This document shows, in pieces, positions 21,778-31,617 of a stretch of DNA of 64,000 bases. Origin of the DNA: Serratia sp. M24T3 (GTDB taxonomy: Bacteria > Pseudomonadota > Gammaproteobacteria > Enterobacterales > Enterobacteriaceae); contig NZ_AJHJ01000017.1 in the NCBI RefSeq assembly GCF_000257645.1, positions 17,955 through 81,954 of the forward strand. The letters are read 5' to 3'. The number at the start of each line of letters is the position of its first letter. The first letter of the stretch is position 1. Below the pieces are notes generated by a model. The model was not told where the DNA came from, searched no databases, and was given only the letters and a program-made list of their open reading frames with translations. The translations under genes and the position numbers were made by a program.

Positions 21778-22260
21778 ATCCGTATCCCTTTAAGTGTCAA
21801 ATTAATTCCACTTAAAAATACACTAAAGCATTCGGTAATCAACAATTAAATAGAAACAGAATAAGGCTTCAATGATCAACATCAACTGGATATTTATTTT
21901 GCAATCCAAATAAATCATCTTAATTTAATTGAGCTTTAGTTTACTTTCACTTTATATTTACCATGGCATTCCAATTCCATTCTCTTACTTATATTTTTCA
22001 CTTTTTTGTCGATATCTTCTGCAACATAATTCCTTAGCCTGTGCAAAAAAGTTGATTACTTTGTCTTTTGAAGGCCCTAACTGAAGGTTCTGGCAGAAGT
22101 TTCCTCATAAGAAACAATGACCAACGACAGGAACATTCTTATTCACCTTTTGCCCTCCCCGTATAATTATCTGATCGATTAGTTATTTATATAATTCACG
22201 TGAAGATCGTACTATAGACAGAATTTAATAGCAGCCGAACCATTACTCAGGGAGTGAACA
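21778..22260. other. A+T-rich intergenic region between orphan gene and yieE
   Basis: A 483-bp A+T-rich interval without a credible gene. It lies between divergent genes and should carry both promoters; TATAAT occurs at 22162-22167 on the plus strand but with a poor -35. I see no repeat, RNA gene or recombination site. In E. coli this interval holds tnaCAB and other genes that are absent here. Confidence 0.6.
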
Positions 22261-22983
22261 ATGGCGTGCCACTTTGCAAGATGGATTATGACGGATAGTG
22301 AGCCAAACACGCACCGCCTGCCCGCCGACGTCCTGGCTTTCGCCAACACCTTGCTCCCCAAGCTCCGCACCCGGTTTTTATATGGACGCGCGCTGCTGGC
22401 AGAAATCATGTTTTATTTGTATGGGACGACCAAACTGCCACAGGTTGTAACCTTGCCCAGCGGTCGCCCCAGCTTTGCTGCCAGCGGATTACCTGATTTC
22501 AGCCTGGCCTACGCCGGCAGCACTATCGGCGTAATGCTCAGCAGCGAAGGCAAAGCGGGGCTAGATTTAGAAATCTTGCATGCTCGCGGCCCTCTTCACC
22601 AGTCGCGCCAGTCAGCTCTTTCTACTGTTGAGAAAACCTGGATCGCTATGCAATCTGACCCTGATGAGTCCGCCACACAGCTAGAATGTATCCGGCAAAG
22701 CGTGCATAAACTCTCGGGGCAAAGTGACATCACCTCCGATACCCTGAGCCTGCATCCAAGTTCCGGGCGATTACGCTCGAGTATTACTGCCAATGTGCAG
22801 GTAATGAGCGATATTGAAGGTCCAGAGATCTGGGCATGCGCACACACCCCGGCCATTCAGCGACTGATCTGCTGGAATTACACCCCTTCTGAAGGTTTCA
22901 CGCGTACGCAAACGTTTTCTCCCCAGCAACAGGTCGATTCACTACACTTTATGAAATTAACCAGCCTACCTCCGGCCAAGTAA
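22261..22983 (+). CDS. yieE: YieE, phosphopantetheinyl transferase-like protein
   Basis: A 240-residue protein matching E. coli YieE in its opening (MACHFARWIMT), in LPDFSLAYAGSTIGVML and in its place before chrR. It belongs to the 4'-phosphopantetheinyl transferase superfamily: GLDLE keeps the metal-binding Gly-x-Asp-x-Glu. However, the usual NLSHS reads SLAYA, and the usual W-x-x-K-E reads IRQSVHKLSG, so classical activity (moving phosphopantetheine from CoA to carrier proteins) is doubtful. E. coli YieE shows the same substitutions. The start has GGGAG 5 nt upstream. Probably cotranscribed with chrR (40-bp gap). Confidence 0.82.
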   Translation: MACHFARWIMTDSEPNTHRLPADVLAFANTLLPKLRTRFLYGRALLAEIMFYLYGTTKLPQVVTLPSGRPSFAASGLPDFSLAYAGSTIGVMLSSEGKAGLDLEILHARGPLHQSRQSALSTVEKTWIAMQSDPDESATQLECIRQSVHKLSGQSDITSDTLSLHPSSGRLRSSITANVQVMSDIEGPEIWACAHTPAIQRLICWNYTPSEGFTRTQTFSPQQQVDSLHFMKLTSLPPAK

Positions 22984-23023
22984 TCATCCTTTTGCAATCC
23001 AGCTAATCAATCAGGAGTCGTTT

Positions 23024-23593
23024 ATGTCTAATCAACCACTGAAGTTTGTCACGCTGTTAGGCAGCCTGCGTAAAGGCTCATTCAATGCAATGGTTGCACG
23101 TACTCTGCCAAAGTTATCACCTGAAGGCGTCACCATTGAGGCGCTGCATTCTATTGGCGATATTCCGCTGTATGATGCTGATGTACAACAGGAATCAGGC
23201 TTCCCCGCCACTATTGAAAACATGGCCAAACAGATTCGCGAGGCGGATGGCGTTATTATCGTCACGCCGGAATATAACTATTCGGTGCCGGGCGGGTTAA
23301 AGAATGCCATTGACTGGCTCTCGCGAGTCCCTGAACAGCCGCTGGCAGGCAAACCCGTATTGATTCAAACCAGTTCAATGGGTGCGATTGGCGGCGCACG
23401 CTGTCAGTATCACCTGCGGCAGATCTTAGTGTTCCTGGATGCCATGGTTCTCAACAAGCCGGAGTTTATGGGGGGAGTGATTCAGAGCAAGGTCGATGCA
23501 CAGCTTGGCGAGGTGATTGATCAAAGTACGCTCGACCATCTTACCGGCCAGCTCAGCGCATTTTCCGATTTTACTCGTCGTTTTAAAAAGTAA
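23024..23593 (+). CDS. chrR: NAD(P)H-dependent quinone/chromate reductase
   Basis: A 189-residue FMN-dependent reductase of the flavodoxin-like fold, matching E. coli ChrR/YieF (188). It reduces quinones, chromate and other electrophiles in two-electron steps, limiting redox cycling. The phosphate-binding loop GSLRKGSFN lies at about 13-21, and the flavin-binding segment PEYNYSVPGGLKNAIDW at about 85-101. AGGAG precedes the ATG. It lies 40 bp after yieE. Confidence 0.94.
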   Translation: MSNQPLKFVTLLGSLRKGSFNAMVARTLPKLSPEGVTIEALHSIGDIPLYDADVQQESGFPATIENMAKQIREADGVIIVTPEYNYSVPGGLKNAIDWLSRVPEQPLAGKPVLIQTSSMGAIGGARCQYHLRQILVFLDAMVLNKPEFMGGVIQSKVDAQLGEVIDQSTLDHLTGQLSAFSDFTRRFKK

Positions 23594-23645
23594 ATTCGGG
23601 GCTAAGTGCAAAAAGAGAAGAGAATTTTGGGACGCGACCTTTAGC

Positions 23646-23673
23646 ACCTCTCCTCTGTTGGTGGAGGAGAGGT
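23646..23673. terminator. hairpin between convergent chrR and adeP
   Basis: ACCTCTCCTC (23646-23655) pairs perfectly with GAGGAGAGGT (23664-23673) around an 8-nt loop. It sits in the 101-bp gap between the two stop codons and could serve both strands, although neither side has a clear T-tract. Confidence 0.6.
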
Positions 23674-23694
23674 AACAAGGATAACAGAGCCAGT

Positions 23695-25032
23695 TTATTT
23701 GTTATCGATAAAAACAATCTTCAATACAAACAGTATGGTAACCACCAGCACACAAGGCCTGATGTCTCTCCAGCGACCGCTTCCCAGCTTCATCACCACG
23801 TAAGAAATAAACCCCAGGGCAATCCCTTCTGTAATCGAGAAACTGAAAGGCATCATGACTGCGGTAACAAACGCAGGGACTGCTTCGGTTAAATCATCCC
23901 AGGTCACTCGCGCAAGGCTGGAAGTCATCAGCACGCCGACATAAATTAGCGCGCCTGCAGCAGCATAGGCTGGCACCATTCCGGCTAACGGGGAGATGAA
24001 AATAACCAGCAGGAACAAAAGCCCGGTGACAACGGCAGTCAGACCGGTACGACCCCCAATCGCTACGCCGGAGCAGCTTTCAATGTAAGCACTAATCGCA
24101 GAGGTGCCGATGAAGGAACCCACAACCGAGCTAACGCTGTCGACAAACAGCGCCTGTTTCATCTGCGGGAATTTACCTTCACTGTCGGCAAGCCCGGCTT
24201 TATCGGTAACGCCAATCAGCGTGCCTGACGAGTCGAACAGATTGACCAGCATAAAGGAGAAAATAATCCCCGCCAGACCAATATTCAGCGAGCCTTTAAT
24301 ATCAACCTGCCCAACCACGCTGGTAACGCTTGGCGGCATCGACCATACTCCCGCGTAGTGAACGTCACCCAGCGCCCAACCAATCAGCGTGGTGATAATA
24401 ATGGAAATTAGCACCGCGGCATGAATGTTTCGCGCCGCCAGAATAGCGATAATAAAGAAACCCAGCGCACCAAGCAGCACCGAGTGCGAGGTCAATTTGC
24501 CGATCGAAACCAGTGTATCGGGATTAGCAACTACAATACCGGCATTTTTCAGGCCCATCATGCCGATGAACAAGCCGATGCCGCTGGTAATCCCGACTCT
24601 CAAGCTCACAGGTATATTCGCTATCATCCAGTAACGAACGCGGAAAATGGTCAGCAGGAACAGGCCAACCGCGCCCCAGAAAATCGCGCCCATGCCGGTT
24701 TGCCATGAGATCCCCATCGCACCGACCACCACAAAGGCGAAGAAAGCATTCAGGCCCATCGCAGGTGCCAGCGCGACGGGCAGATTGGCGATAAGCCCCA
24801 TCAAAATACTGCCGAATGCCGCAATCAGACAGGTAGTAACAAATACGGCCTGCTTATCCATCCCCGCCACGCCCAATATCTGCGGGTTAACGAAGACGAT
24901 ATACACCATGGTCAGGAAAGTTGTGAAACCGGCAACTGTCTCCGTTTTCAGCGTCGTGCCATGGGCGCTCAGTTTAAACCAGCGCTCTAACATCCCTTTA
25001 CCTGCGCCGGCATTATTTTGTGGTGTGCTCAT
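23695..25032 (-). CDS. adeP: adenine permease AdeP
   Basis: A 445-residue inner-membrane purine:H+ symporter of the AzgA branch of the NCS2 family, the same length as E. coli AdeP (PurP/YieG). About 12-14 hydrophobic segments are apparent. The family motifs LAPAMGLNAFFAFVVVGAMG (about 88-107) and DSSGTLIGVTDKAGL are present. It lies between chrR and yieH as in E. coli and is divergent from yieH, with a 266-bp shared upstream region in which I could not recognise a PurR box. Confidence 0.95.
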   Translation of the reverse strand: MSTPQNNAGAGKGMLERWFKLSAHGTTLKTETVAGFTTFLTMVYIVFVNPQILGVAGMDKQAVFVTTCLIAAFGSILMGLIANLPVALAPAMGLNAFFAFVVVGAMGISWQTGMGAIFWGAVGLFLLTIFRVRYWMIANIPVSLRVGITSGIGLFIGMMGLKNAGIVVANPDTLVSIGKLTSHSVLLGALGFFIIAILAARNIHAAVLISIIITTLIGWALGDVHYAGVWSMPPSVTSVVGQVDIKGSLNIGLAGIIFSFMLVNLFDSSGTLIGVTDKAGLADSEGKFPQMKQALFVDSVSSVVGSFIGTSAISAYIESCSGVAIGGRTGLTAVVTGLLFLLVIFISPLAGMVPAYAAAGALIYVGVLMTSSLARVTWDDLTEAVPAFVTAVMMPFSFSITEGIALGFISYVVMKLGSGRWRDIRPCVLVVTILFVLKIVFIDNK

Positions 25033-25298
25033 TATTGAGTTCCAAAGAGGGGGAAATTCGTCGGCCGCTATCCTAACCTAAATCCTCCGCCGATTGAGAT
25101 GATTGCGCTGCTTTTTATTGCATGTTTACACTTTTTAGACCGCTTTTAGGAGCAACTGCTGGTTTTTAATGCTCATTATTTTAGCTTTTATCGCACGGTC
25201 TCCAGGATAAGGAGTTCGGAACAGGCGAGTATTTTCTGTAAGATACCTTCTGGAGTCATGTCATTAACTAAGCAGTTAATTCAGAAAAAGGATGAAAT

Positions 25299-25964
25299 AT
25301 GCCCCGGATAGAATGCGTTTTCTTTGACTGTGATGGCACACTGGTCGACAGTGAGCGGCTGTGCTGCGAGGCTTACGTCCTGATGTTTGCCCATTTCGGC
25401 GTGACCGTTTCCTATGATGAGATGTTTAAAAAGTACAAAGGCGTAAAGCTGTACGAAATTATCGATATTATTAATCAACAGCACGGTCTTAAAGCCGGAA
25501 AAGAAGAGATGGAAGTGGTTTTCCGTCAGCACGTAGCTCGGCTGTTTGATGAAAAACTCGAACCGATTGCAGGCGCAAAAGAACTGCTGGAGTCAATAAC
25601 TGTGCCGATGTGCGTGGTCTCCAATGGTCCAGTGACTAAAATGCAGCACTCTCTGGGACTCACCGGTTTGCTCCCTTTTATGAGAGATCGTCTTTACAGC
25701 GGTTACGATTTGCAGCGCTGGAAACCTGACCCGGCGTTGCTTTATCACGCAGCCGAGGCCATGCAGGTTTCAATCTCCACCTGCATTTTGGTTGAAGATT
25801 CTGTAGCCGGCGTTCAGGCGGGTATCGCAGCCAATATTCCGGTTTATTATTACTGTGCCGATACTCATAATCCGGTTATCGATCACCCGCTGGTTACCGC
25901 ATTCACAGATATGCATCAACTTGCCGCTATCTGGCGCGAGAAAGGCTACAATATCGTCAAATAA
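25299..25964 (+). CDS. yieH: HAD phosphatase YieH (6-phosphogluconate phosphatase)
   Basis: A 221-residue HAD subfamily IA phosphatase matching E. coli YieH (221), which dephosphorylates 6-phosphogluconate in the cytoplasm. Motif I is DCDGT at residues 10-14 (nucleophile Asp10), motif II is VSNGP and motif III/IV lies in KPDPAL and VEDSVAGVQAG. The ATG has AAGGA 7 nt upstream. A TetR-type regulator follows 82 bp downstream on the same strand. Confidence 0.92.
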   Translation: MPRIECVFFDCDGTLVDSERLCCEAYVLMFAHFGVTVSYDEMFKKYKGVKLYEIIDIINQQHGLKAGKEEMEVVFRQHVARLFDEKLEPIAGAKELLESITVPMCVVSNGPVTKMQHSLGLTGLLPFMRDRLYSGYDLQRWKPDPALLYHAAEAMQVSISTCILVEDSVAGVQAGIAANIPVYYYCADTHNPVIDHPLVTAFTDMHQLAAIWREKGYNIVK

Positions 25965-26046
25965 TGCGCTGGCATTTGATTTGTCACTGTATTTAGAGAT
26001 AGTGACTGTTTTAAAAGACGACACCGATTCCGTTAAGGAGAAGACG

Positions 26047-26691
26047 CTGACTAGCCAAAGTCCCCAAACAACGGGGCGAAAGAACGATCCAATAGGCCTC
26101 AAGCAGCGCATTTTTGATAGCGCGCTTATCGAGTTCGCCGAGTCCGGATTAATGGGCGCACGGATGGAAAATATCGCCTCAAACGCTGATACCACCAAAC
26201 GCATGGTGGTTTATCACTATAAATCGAAAGAAGCGCTCTACATGCAGGTGTTGGAGTATGTTTATCGCTGTTTGCGTAAACATGAGCTTGAGCTGGATTT
26301 ATCAGCCTATCCGCCTGCCGAAGCCATTGTTAAGCTGGTAGAGGCCAGTTTTGATTTTCACGTTTCGCACCCGGAATTTATTCGCATTGTCTCCACCGAG
26401 AATATGCTGCGCGGTCGCTTTATTCGTCAATCCACCAACATCCGCGCACTAAACCAAACGGCGCTAACCTTGCTGGATGATATTCTTGAACGCGGCAAGA
26501 AAGGTCATCTATTTAAAGAAGATGCCCAGGCGCGGGACGTTCACCGCCTGATCAGCAGTCTTTGTGTTCACCAGGTCGCCAACCAATACACCTTTGGTGC
26601 GTTGTTTGAGAATCCGGATGAGTTTGATACGCAGAATGCGCATTATCGCCAGTTGGCAGTGATGGTAGCGTTGCGTTATTTAATGATTTAG
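26047..26691 (+). CDS. TetR-family transcriptional regulator, apparent CTG start
   Basis: About 214 residues with an N-terminal TetR helix-turn-helix (LKQRIFDSALIEFAESGLMGARMENIASNA, then TTKRMVVYHYKSKEALYMQVL) and a helical ligand/dimer domain. The frame has no ATG ahead of the DNA-binding domain that leaves it intact at a sensible length. AAGGAG (26035-26040) stands exactly 6 nt before CTG at 26047, making CTG the best start. A GTG at 26002 would add 15 residues but has no good ribosome site. Target genes are unknown; E. coli lacks a regulator here, so it is accessory. Confidence 0.85.
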   Translation: MTSQSPQTTGRKNDPIGLKQRIFDSALIEFAESGLMGARMENIASNADTTKRMVVYHYKSKEALYMQVLEYVYRCLRKHELELDLSAYPPAEAIVKLVEASFDFHVSHPEFIRIVSTENMLRGRFIRQSTNIRALNQTALTLLDDILERGKKGHLFKEDAQARDVHRLISSLCVHQVANQYTFGALFENPDEFDTQNAHYRQLAVMVALRYLMI

Positions 26692-26710
26692 CAAGCTCTG
26701 CGACACAAAA

Positions 26711-26741
26711 TAAAACGCCCGATAATCAATTTATCGGGCGT
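26711..26741 (-). terminator. terminator of the pst-phoU operon
   Basis: ACGCCCGATAA (26715-26725) pairs perfectly with TTATCGGGCGT (26731-26741) around TCAAT. On the minus strand the stem is followed by TTTTATTTTG, ending phoU transcripts. It lies between convergent genes and may also stop the TetR transcript. Confidence 0.9.
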
Positions 26742-26771
26742 CTGCATTTGTTGTATTGGGAAAGGTTAAAG

Positions 26772-27512
26772 CTATTCTGTTTTGTTTTCTTTACCGCTTT
26801 TACCATCAACCAGCAGCTTCTCCAGCGCATCGCCCCCGACATGACGGAAATCTTGCCCCTTCACGAAGTAGAAAATAATCTCGCTGATATTCTGGCAACG
26901 GTCACCGATACGCTCGATCGAACGGGCACAGAACAACGCCGTTAGAATGCTTGGGATCATGCGCGGGTCTTCCATCATATAAGTCATCAGCTGACGCACG
27001 ATGCCCTCATATTCCTGATCGACCTTTTTATCTTCACGATAGACGCGGATCGCCTCATCGAGATCCATACGCGCAAAGGCATCCAGCACGTCGTGCAGCA
27101 TCTGTACGGTGTGACGGCCCAATGATTCCAGACTCACCAACAGCGGCTGATGCAGATGAGAGAATTTCTCCAACGCGGTGCGACAGATTTTATCGGCCAC
27201 ATCGCCGATGCGTTCCAGCTCGGAAATCGTCTTGATGATCGCCATAACCATACGCAGATCGCTGGCAGTGGGCTGACGTTTAGCAATAATCCGCACGCAG
27301 GCTTCATCAATCGCCACTTCCATCATGTTTACTTTGTCATCACCCTTGATGACACGCTCGGCCAGCTCAGCGTCCTGATTATGCATCGCGGTGATGGCAT
27401 CGGTAAGCTGCTGTTCAACCAGGCCGCCCATCGCCAATACCTGAGTACGGATATGTTCAAGTTCGGCATTGAACTGGGCTGAAATATGTTTATTGAGATT
27501 CAGATTGTCCAT
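26772..27512 (-). CDS. phoU: phosphate signalling protein PhoU
   Basis: A 246-residue all-helical protein with two PhoU domains. It links the PstSCAB transporter to the PhoR/PhoB system and represses the Pho regulon when phosphate is plentiful; it acts at the cytoplasmic face of the membrane. The metal-contact motif E-x-x-x-D-x-x-x-D type segments appear in [13 protein letters not shown] and [14 protein letters not shown]. Last gene of the pst operon, 27 bp after pstB, with a terminator after it. Confidence 0.96.
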   Translation of the reverse strand: MDNLNLNKHISAQFNAELEHIRTQVLAMGGLVEQQLTDAITAMHNQDAELAERVIKGDDKVNMMEVAIDEACVRIIAKRQPTASDLRMVMAIIKTISELERIGDVADKICRTALEKFSHLHQPLLVSLESLGRHTVQMLHDVLDAFARMDLDEAIRVYREDKKVDQEYEGIVRQLMTYMMEDPRMIPSILTALFCARSIERIGDRCQNISEIIFYFVKGQDFRHVGGDALEKLLVDGKSGKENKTE

Positions 27513-27539
27513 CTTGTTTCCTCTCTACCTTGAAGAGCA

Positions 27540-28316
27540 TCAACCGTAGCGGCCAGTAATGTAGTCCTCGGTCTGCTTTTGAGCAGGTGAGGTGAACAAT
27601 GAGTCAGTATCACTGTATTCAATCAATTCGCCGAGATACATAAACGCAGTGCGGTCCGAGCAGCGAGCTGCCTGCTGCATGTTATGGGTCACGATCACCA
27701 CCGTATAGTCGGATTTCAACTCGGTAATCAGCTCTTCGATGCGGCCGGTCGAGATCGGATCCAGCGCCGAGCAAGGCTCATCAAGCAGTAAAACATCAGG
27801 ACGAATGGCGATACCGCGAGCGATACACAAACGCTGCTGCTGACCACCTGACAAACTGTAACCGCTCTGATGCAGCTTATCTTTCGACTCATTCCAAAGT
27901 GCCGCTTTGGTCAAAGCCCACTGCACGCGCTCATCCATGTCGGTACGCGACAGCTTCTCAAACAAACGCACGCCAAAAGCGATGTTGTCGTAAATCGACA
28001 TCGGGAACGGGGTCGGCTTTTGAAATACCATGCCGACCTTGGCGCGCAGCAGGGCGATATCCTGCTTATCTACCAGAATATTTTCGCCGTCGAGCAAAAT
28101 TTCACCCTCGGCACGCTGATCGGGATACAGCTGATACATCTTGTTTAAAGTGCGCAGAAGCGTCGATTTACCGCAGCCAGACGGGCCGATAAAAGCGGTA
28201 ACTTCGTTTTTGGCAATATCCAGGGAGATGTTTTTCAGCGCATGGAATTTGCCGTAATAAAAATTCAGATCGCGGACCTGGATTTTACTGTTGGATGCAT
28301 CGGTCATTCGACTCAT
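27540..28316 (-). CDS. pstB: phosphate ABC transporter ATP-binding protein PstB
   Basis: A 258-residue ABC ATPase (E. coli 257) that powers PstSCAB phosphate import on the cytoplasmic face. Walker A is GPSGCGKST (44-52), the ABC signature is LSGGQQQR, Walker B is [12 protein letters not shown] and the H-loop is VTHNM. An ATG three codons later gives an alternative start. It follows pstA by 33 bp and precedes phoU. Confidence 0.97.
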   Translation of the reverse strand: MSRMTDASNSKIQVRDLNFYYGKFHALKNISLDIAKNEVTAFIGPSGCGKSTLLRTLNKMYQLYPDQRAEGEILLDGENILVDKQDIALLRAKVGMVFQKPTPFPMSIYDNIAFGVRLFEKLSRTDMDERVQWALTKAALWNESKDKLHQSGYSLSGGQQQRLCIARGIAIRPDVLLLDEPCSALDPISTGRIEELITELKSDYTVVIVTHNMQQAARCSDRTAFMYLGELIEYSDTDSLFTSPAQKQTEDYITGRYG

Positions 28317-28349
28317 TAAGACATCTCTCTTTAATCAAAATTTTTATAA

Positions 28350-29237
28350 TTACTGCTTTTTCTGGGCGAAGATCACGCGAGCAATGATGTTCAGCAGCAG
28401 TACGCATACAGTAATTAGCAGAACGCCAGCCCAGGCCAAGTCCTGCCATTCTGCAAACGGGCTCATAGCAAATTTAAATATGGTGACCGGGAGGTTAGCG
28501 ATAGGCTGCATTAAATCGGTGCTCCAAAACTGGTTGGAGAGCGAGGTAAACAGCAGCGGCGCGGTTTCACCGGCAATACGCGCGATAGCCAGCAGAACAC
28601 CCGTGATAATTCCAGAGACTGAGGCCTTCAGCGTAATGGCTGAAATCATTCTCCATTTCGGCGTTCCCAATGCATAGGCCGCTTCACGCAGACTGTCAGG
28701 CACCAGTTTCAGCATATTCTCGGTGGTACGAATCACGATAGGAACCTGCAGCAGCGCCAGCGCCAGAATCCCCGCCCAGCCTGAGAAGTGCCCCATTTTG
28801 GCCACGACAATGGTGTAAACAAACAGTCCGACCACGATGGAAGGAGCAGACAGCAGGATATCGTTAATAAAACGAATCACCTCGGCCAGCCAAGATTTAC
28901 GCCCATATTCAGCAAGATACACACCGGCAAGGATCCCCAGCGGAGTACCAACCACTGTAGACCAGAGGATCAAAAGTCCGCTGCCGGCAATGGCGTTTGC
29001 CAAACCACCGCCTGCAGTGTTTGGCGGTGGCGTGTTTTGGGTAAACAGCGCCAGCGACATACCGTCGATACCTTTGGTTACCGTGGTAAACAAGATCCAC
29101 ACCAGCCAGAACAGGCCAAAAACCATGGTCGCCATTGATAACAACAGCGCGATACGGTTCTTCTGGCGTCGCCAGGCCTGACGTTTGCGACGGGATTCAA
29201 ACAGCGCATCGTTGCTTTGCATTTCAAGAGTTGCCAT
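28350..29237 (-). CDS. pstA: phosphate ABC transporter permease PstA
   Basis: A 295-residue inner-membrane permease with about six helices and the EAA-type cytoplasmic loop ([25 protein letters not shown]) that contacts PstB. I chose the ATG at 29237 (MATLEMQS): GAGGGG lies upstream, it aligns with E. coli PstA, and it leaves one base between it and the pstC stop. With PstC it forms the phosphate channel. Confidence 0.96.
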   Translation of the reverse strand: MATLEMQSNDALFESRRKRQAWRRQKNRIALLLSMATMVFGLFWLVWILFTTVTKGIDGMSLALFTQNTPPPNTAGGGLANAIAGSGLLILWSTVVGTPLGILAGVYLAEYGRKSWLAEVIRFINDILLSAPSIVVGLFVYTIVVAKMGHFSGWAGILALALLQVPIVIRTTENMLKLVPDSLREAAYALGTPKWRMISAITLKASVSGIITGVLLAIARIAGETAPLLFTSLSNQFWSTDLMQPIANLPVTIFKFAMSPFAEWQDLAWAGVLLITVCVLLLNIIARVIFAQKKQ

Positions 29238-29238
29238 C

Positions 29239-30195
29239 TTAACGCCCCTCATTCTTGGCCAGACGCAGAATCATCAGCTTTGATAGCGCCAACACGATAA
29301 AGGTGATCACGAACAGGATCAGGCCTAACTCCATCAGGGCCGAGGTATGCAGGCCCGATGCTGCTTCGGCAAATTCGTTGGCCAACGCCGAGGTAATACT
29401 GTTACCCGGCATGTACAGCGAGGCACTATCGAGCTGGTAAGTGTTACCGATGATAAAGGTCACTGCCATGGTTTCACCCAAAGCGCGTCCGAGGCCAAGC
29501 ATCACGCCGCCAATCACGCCGTTCTTGGTGAAAGGTAAAACGATACGCCAGATAACTTCCCAGGTCGTACAACCGATGCCGTAGGCCGATTCTTTCATCA
29601 TCACTGGCGTCTGCTCGAACACGTCGCGCATCACAGAGGCAATGTAGGGGATGATCATGATCGCAAGAATTACGCCAGCCGCCAGGATACCAATACCAAA
29701 CCCCGGACCCGCGAAAAGTGCACCAATAATTGGAATGCCTGAAAGAACATCGCCGACAGGTGTTTGAAAATAAGTCGCAAATAAAGGAGCAAAGACAAAC
29801 AGGCCCCACATGCCGTAAACGATACTCGGGATAGCCGCCAGCAGTTCGATAGCAATCCCCAGAGGACGTTTCAACCAGTTAGGCGCCAGTTCAGTCAGAA
29901 ACAGTGAGATACCAAAGCTGACCGGGACAGCTATCAGCAGAGCAATGACCGAGGTAACAATCGTGCCGTAAATCGGCACCAGCGCACCAAATTGCTCATT
30001 GGGTACATCCCAGGTTTTATTCCACAGGAAAGAAAAGCCAAACTTTTCCATGCTAGGCAAGGAAGAAATGAATAACGAAACGATGATCCCGCCGAGCAGG
30101 AATAGCACAATCAGCGCAGCCAGTTTAACCAGCGCGCCGAAGATGATGTCACCGTTCTTGCTTGGTGCTTTGATGGACGGCGTTTTTTCAGCCAT
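29239..30195 (-). CDS. pstC: phosphate ABC transporter permease PstC
   Basis: A 318-residue inner-membrane permease (E. coli 319) with about six helices and the EAA loop ([24 protein letters not shown]). Partner of PstA in high-affinity phosphate uptake. Its stop is one base before the pstA ATG, suggesting translational coupling. Upstream, the 108-bp gap after pstS contains a hairpin. Confidence 0.96.
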   Translation of the reverse strand: MAEKTPSIKAPSKNGDIIFGALVKLAALIVLFLLGGIIVSLFISSLPSMEKFGFSFLWNKTWDVPNEQFGALVPIYGTIVTSVIALLIAVPVSFGISLFLTELAPNWLKRPLGIAIELLAAIPSIVYGMWGLFVFAPLFATYFQTPVGDVLSGIPIIGALFAGPGFGIGILAAGVILAIMIIPYIASVMRDVFEQTPVMMKESAYGIGCTTWEVIWRIVLPFTKNGVIGGVMLGLGRALGETMAVTFIIGNTYQLDSASLYMPGNSITSALANEFAEAASGLHTSALMELGLILFVITFIVLALSKLMILRLAKNEGR

Positions 30196-30222
30196 AACAC
30201 TCTCTTCTTATTCAGATTTATT

Positions 30223-30250
30223 TCTCCCCCGACAAGGGTTTATCGGGAGA
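30223..30250 (-). other. hairpin in the pstS-pstC gap
   Basis: CCCGA (30228-30232) can pair with TCGGG (30243-30247) and the pairing extends outward through TCTCCC/GGAGA with two unpaired C residues. In other enteric bacteria a structure here protects the pstS message or lowers readthrough, giving more PstS than transporter. That role here is inference. Confidence 0.45.
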
Positions 30251-30303
30251 GATTGAGACAGAAGACTCGTACTTTATATCACCAGCAACCCTAAGCCAAA
30301 GGC

Positions 30304-31344
30304 TTAGTAGACTGACTTACCGCTGCTGTCTTTAACGTTGCTTTTCCAGGCTGTCTGGATTTGAGAAACAACAGACTGCGGCAAAGAAGCGTAATCCAGA
30401 CCGGTAGTCAGCTTGTCACCGTTTTTATAGGCCCAGTCAAAGAACTTCAGCACTTCCGCGCCTTTGGCCGCGTCTTGCTGTTGTTTATAGACCAGAATAA
30501 AGGTGGTAGAAGAGATTGGCCACGCATTGTCGCCCTTCTGGAAAGTCAGGTCCTGAGCAAAGGTTTTGCTCCAGTCTGCGCCTTTGGCTGCCGCGCTGAA
30601 TGACTCTTCTGAAGGAGAAATCGCCTTACCGCTGGCATCAACCAGTTTGGTGTAAGTCAGATTGTTTTGCTTGGCGTAAGCATACTCAACATAGCCGATT
30701 GAACCTGGCAGACGTTGTACAAAAGCAGCAACGCCGTCATTGCCTTTACCGCCCAAACCGACAGGCCAGTTTACGGTAGTACCCACGCCGATGTCTTTTT
30801 TCCAGTCCGCGTTAGCTTTGGACAGGTAGCTAGTAAATACGAAAGAAGTACCAGAACCATCGGCGCGACGAACCACGGCGATGTTGGTATCAGGCAGTTT
30901 TACGCCTGGGTTCAGCTTAGTTATCTCTGCATCATTCCATTTTTTGATTTTGCCCAGGTAAATATCACCCAGAGCTTTACCATCCAGCGTCAACTCACCG
31001 GATTTCACACCAGGAATGTTTACTGCCAGAACAACACCACCGATAACGGTAGGGAACTGGAACAGGCCGTTCTTCTCGAGATCAGCGTCGCTCATAGGCG
31101 CATCTGATGCTCCGAAGTCCACGGTTTTAGCAATAATCTGCTTTACGCCGCCGGAAGAACCGATGCCTTGGTAGTTAACTTGAACACCGGTAGATTTATT
31201 GTAAGCATCAGCCCATTTTGCATAAACTGGAGCAGGGAAAGTACCGCCTGCGCCTGTCAGATTAGTTGCTGAAAAGGCAGACATTGCTGTTAAAGAGAAA
31301 GTCGCTGCCACAATACCGGCGACGGTTGTACGCATCAGTTTCAT
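30304..31344 (-). CDS. pstS: periplasmic phosphate-binding protein PstS
   Basis: A 346-residue periplasmic solute-binding protein, same length as E. coli PstS. The signal peptide covers about residues 1-26 (basic MKLMRTT, hydrophobic core, MSAFSA cleavage) and the mature protein starts [13 protein letters not shown]. Phosphate-binding motifs [12 protein letters not shown] and GSGGVKQI plus [12 protein letters not shown] are present. I chose ATG 31344, preceded by AGGAG; an upstream in-frame extension lacks a signal peptide. First gene of the pst-phoU operon, under two Pho boxes. Confidence 0.97.
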   Translation of the reverse strand: MKLMRTTVAGIVAATFSLTAMSAFSATNLTGAGGTFPAPVYAKWADAYNKSTGVQVNYQGIGSSGGVKQIIAKTVDFGASDAPMSDADLEKNGLFQFPTVIGGVVLAVNIPGVKSGELTLDGKALGDIYLGKIKKWNDAEITKLNPGVKLPDTNIAVVRRADGSGTSFVFTSYLSKANADWKKDIGVGTTVNWPVGLGGKGNDGVAAFVQRLPGSIGYVEYAYAKQNNLTYTKLVDASGKAISPSEESFSAAAKGADWSKTFAQDLTFQKGDNAWPISSTTFILVYKQQQDAAKGAEVLKFFDWAYKNGDKLTTGLDYASLPQSVVSQIQTAWKSNVKDSSGKSVY

Positions 31345-31495
31345 ATTCCACTCCTGGTGGTTATCTACCCTATGACATTGGAGTTGCAGCAACACAGTAA
31401 GTGAACGAATCCCGATAGGCCTACAGTAGTAAGTAATTCGGGTAAGCGAACGCCGCTGATACAGCTGTAGCTTCAATTACAACGGATAATTTTGA

Positions 31496-31511
31496 TTCGA
31501 CTCAAGTCGAA
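31496..31511. promoter_or_regulatory. perfect palindrome in the pstS leader
   Basis: TTCGACT-CA-AGTCGAA is a 16-bp dyad lying between the Pho boxes and the pstS start (about 150 bp upstream of the ATG). It could be an operator for an unidentified regulator or an RNA hairpin. I do not recognise it. Confidence 0.4.
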
Positions 31512-31543
31512 GCTTAGTAAAGTGTTTAGCACAGGAGCAAAAT

Positions 31544-31561
31544 AGGACAGTTTAGTGACAC
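31544..31561 (-). promoter_or_regulatory. Pho box (PhoB site), proximal
   Basis: On the minus strand GTGTCACTAAACTGTCCT: two 7-bp TGTCA-like direct repeats separated by an A/T-rich 4-mer, the PhoB-binding layout, one mismatch in each repeat. Confidence 0.8.
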
Positions 31562-31576
31562 TAAAATGTAGGTTAT

Positions 31577-31594
31577 ATGACAGTTTTGTGACAG
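31577..31594 (-). promoter_or_regulatory. Pho box (PhoB site), distal
   Basis: On the minus strand CTGTCACAAAACTGTCAT, nearly the consensus Pho box. It begins 33 bp (three helical turns) from the proximal box, so tandem PhoB dimers would sit on the same face, as at E. coli pstS. Confidence 0.88.
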
Positions 31595-31617
31595 CGTGCA
31601 ATTTATGAACTTATACG

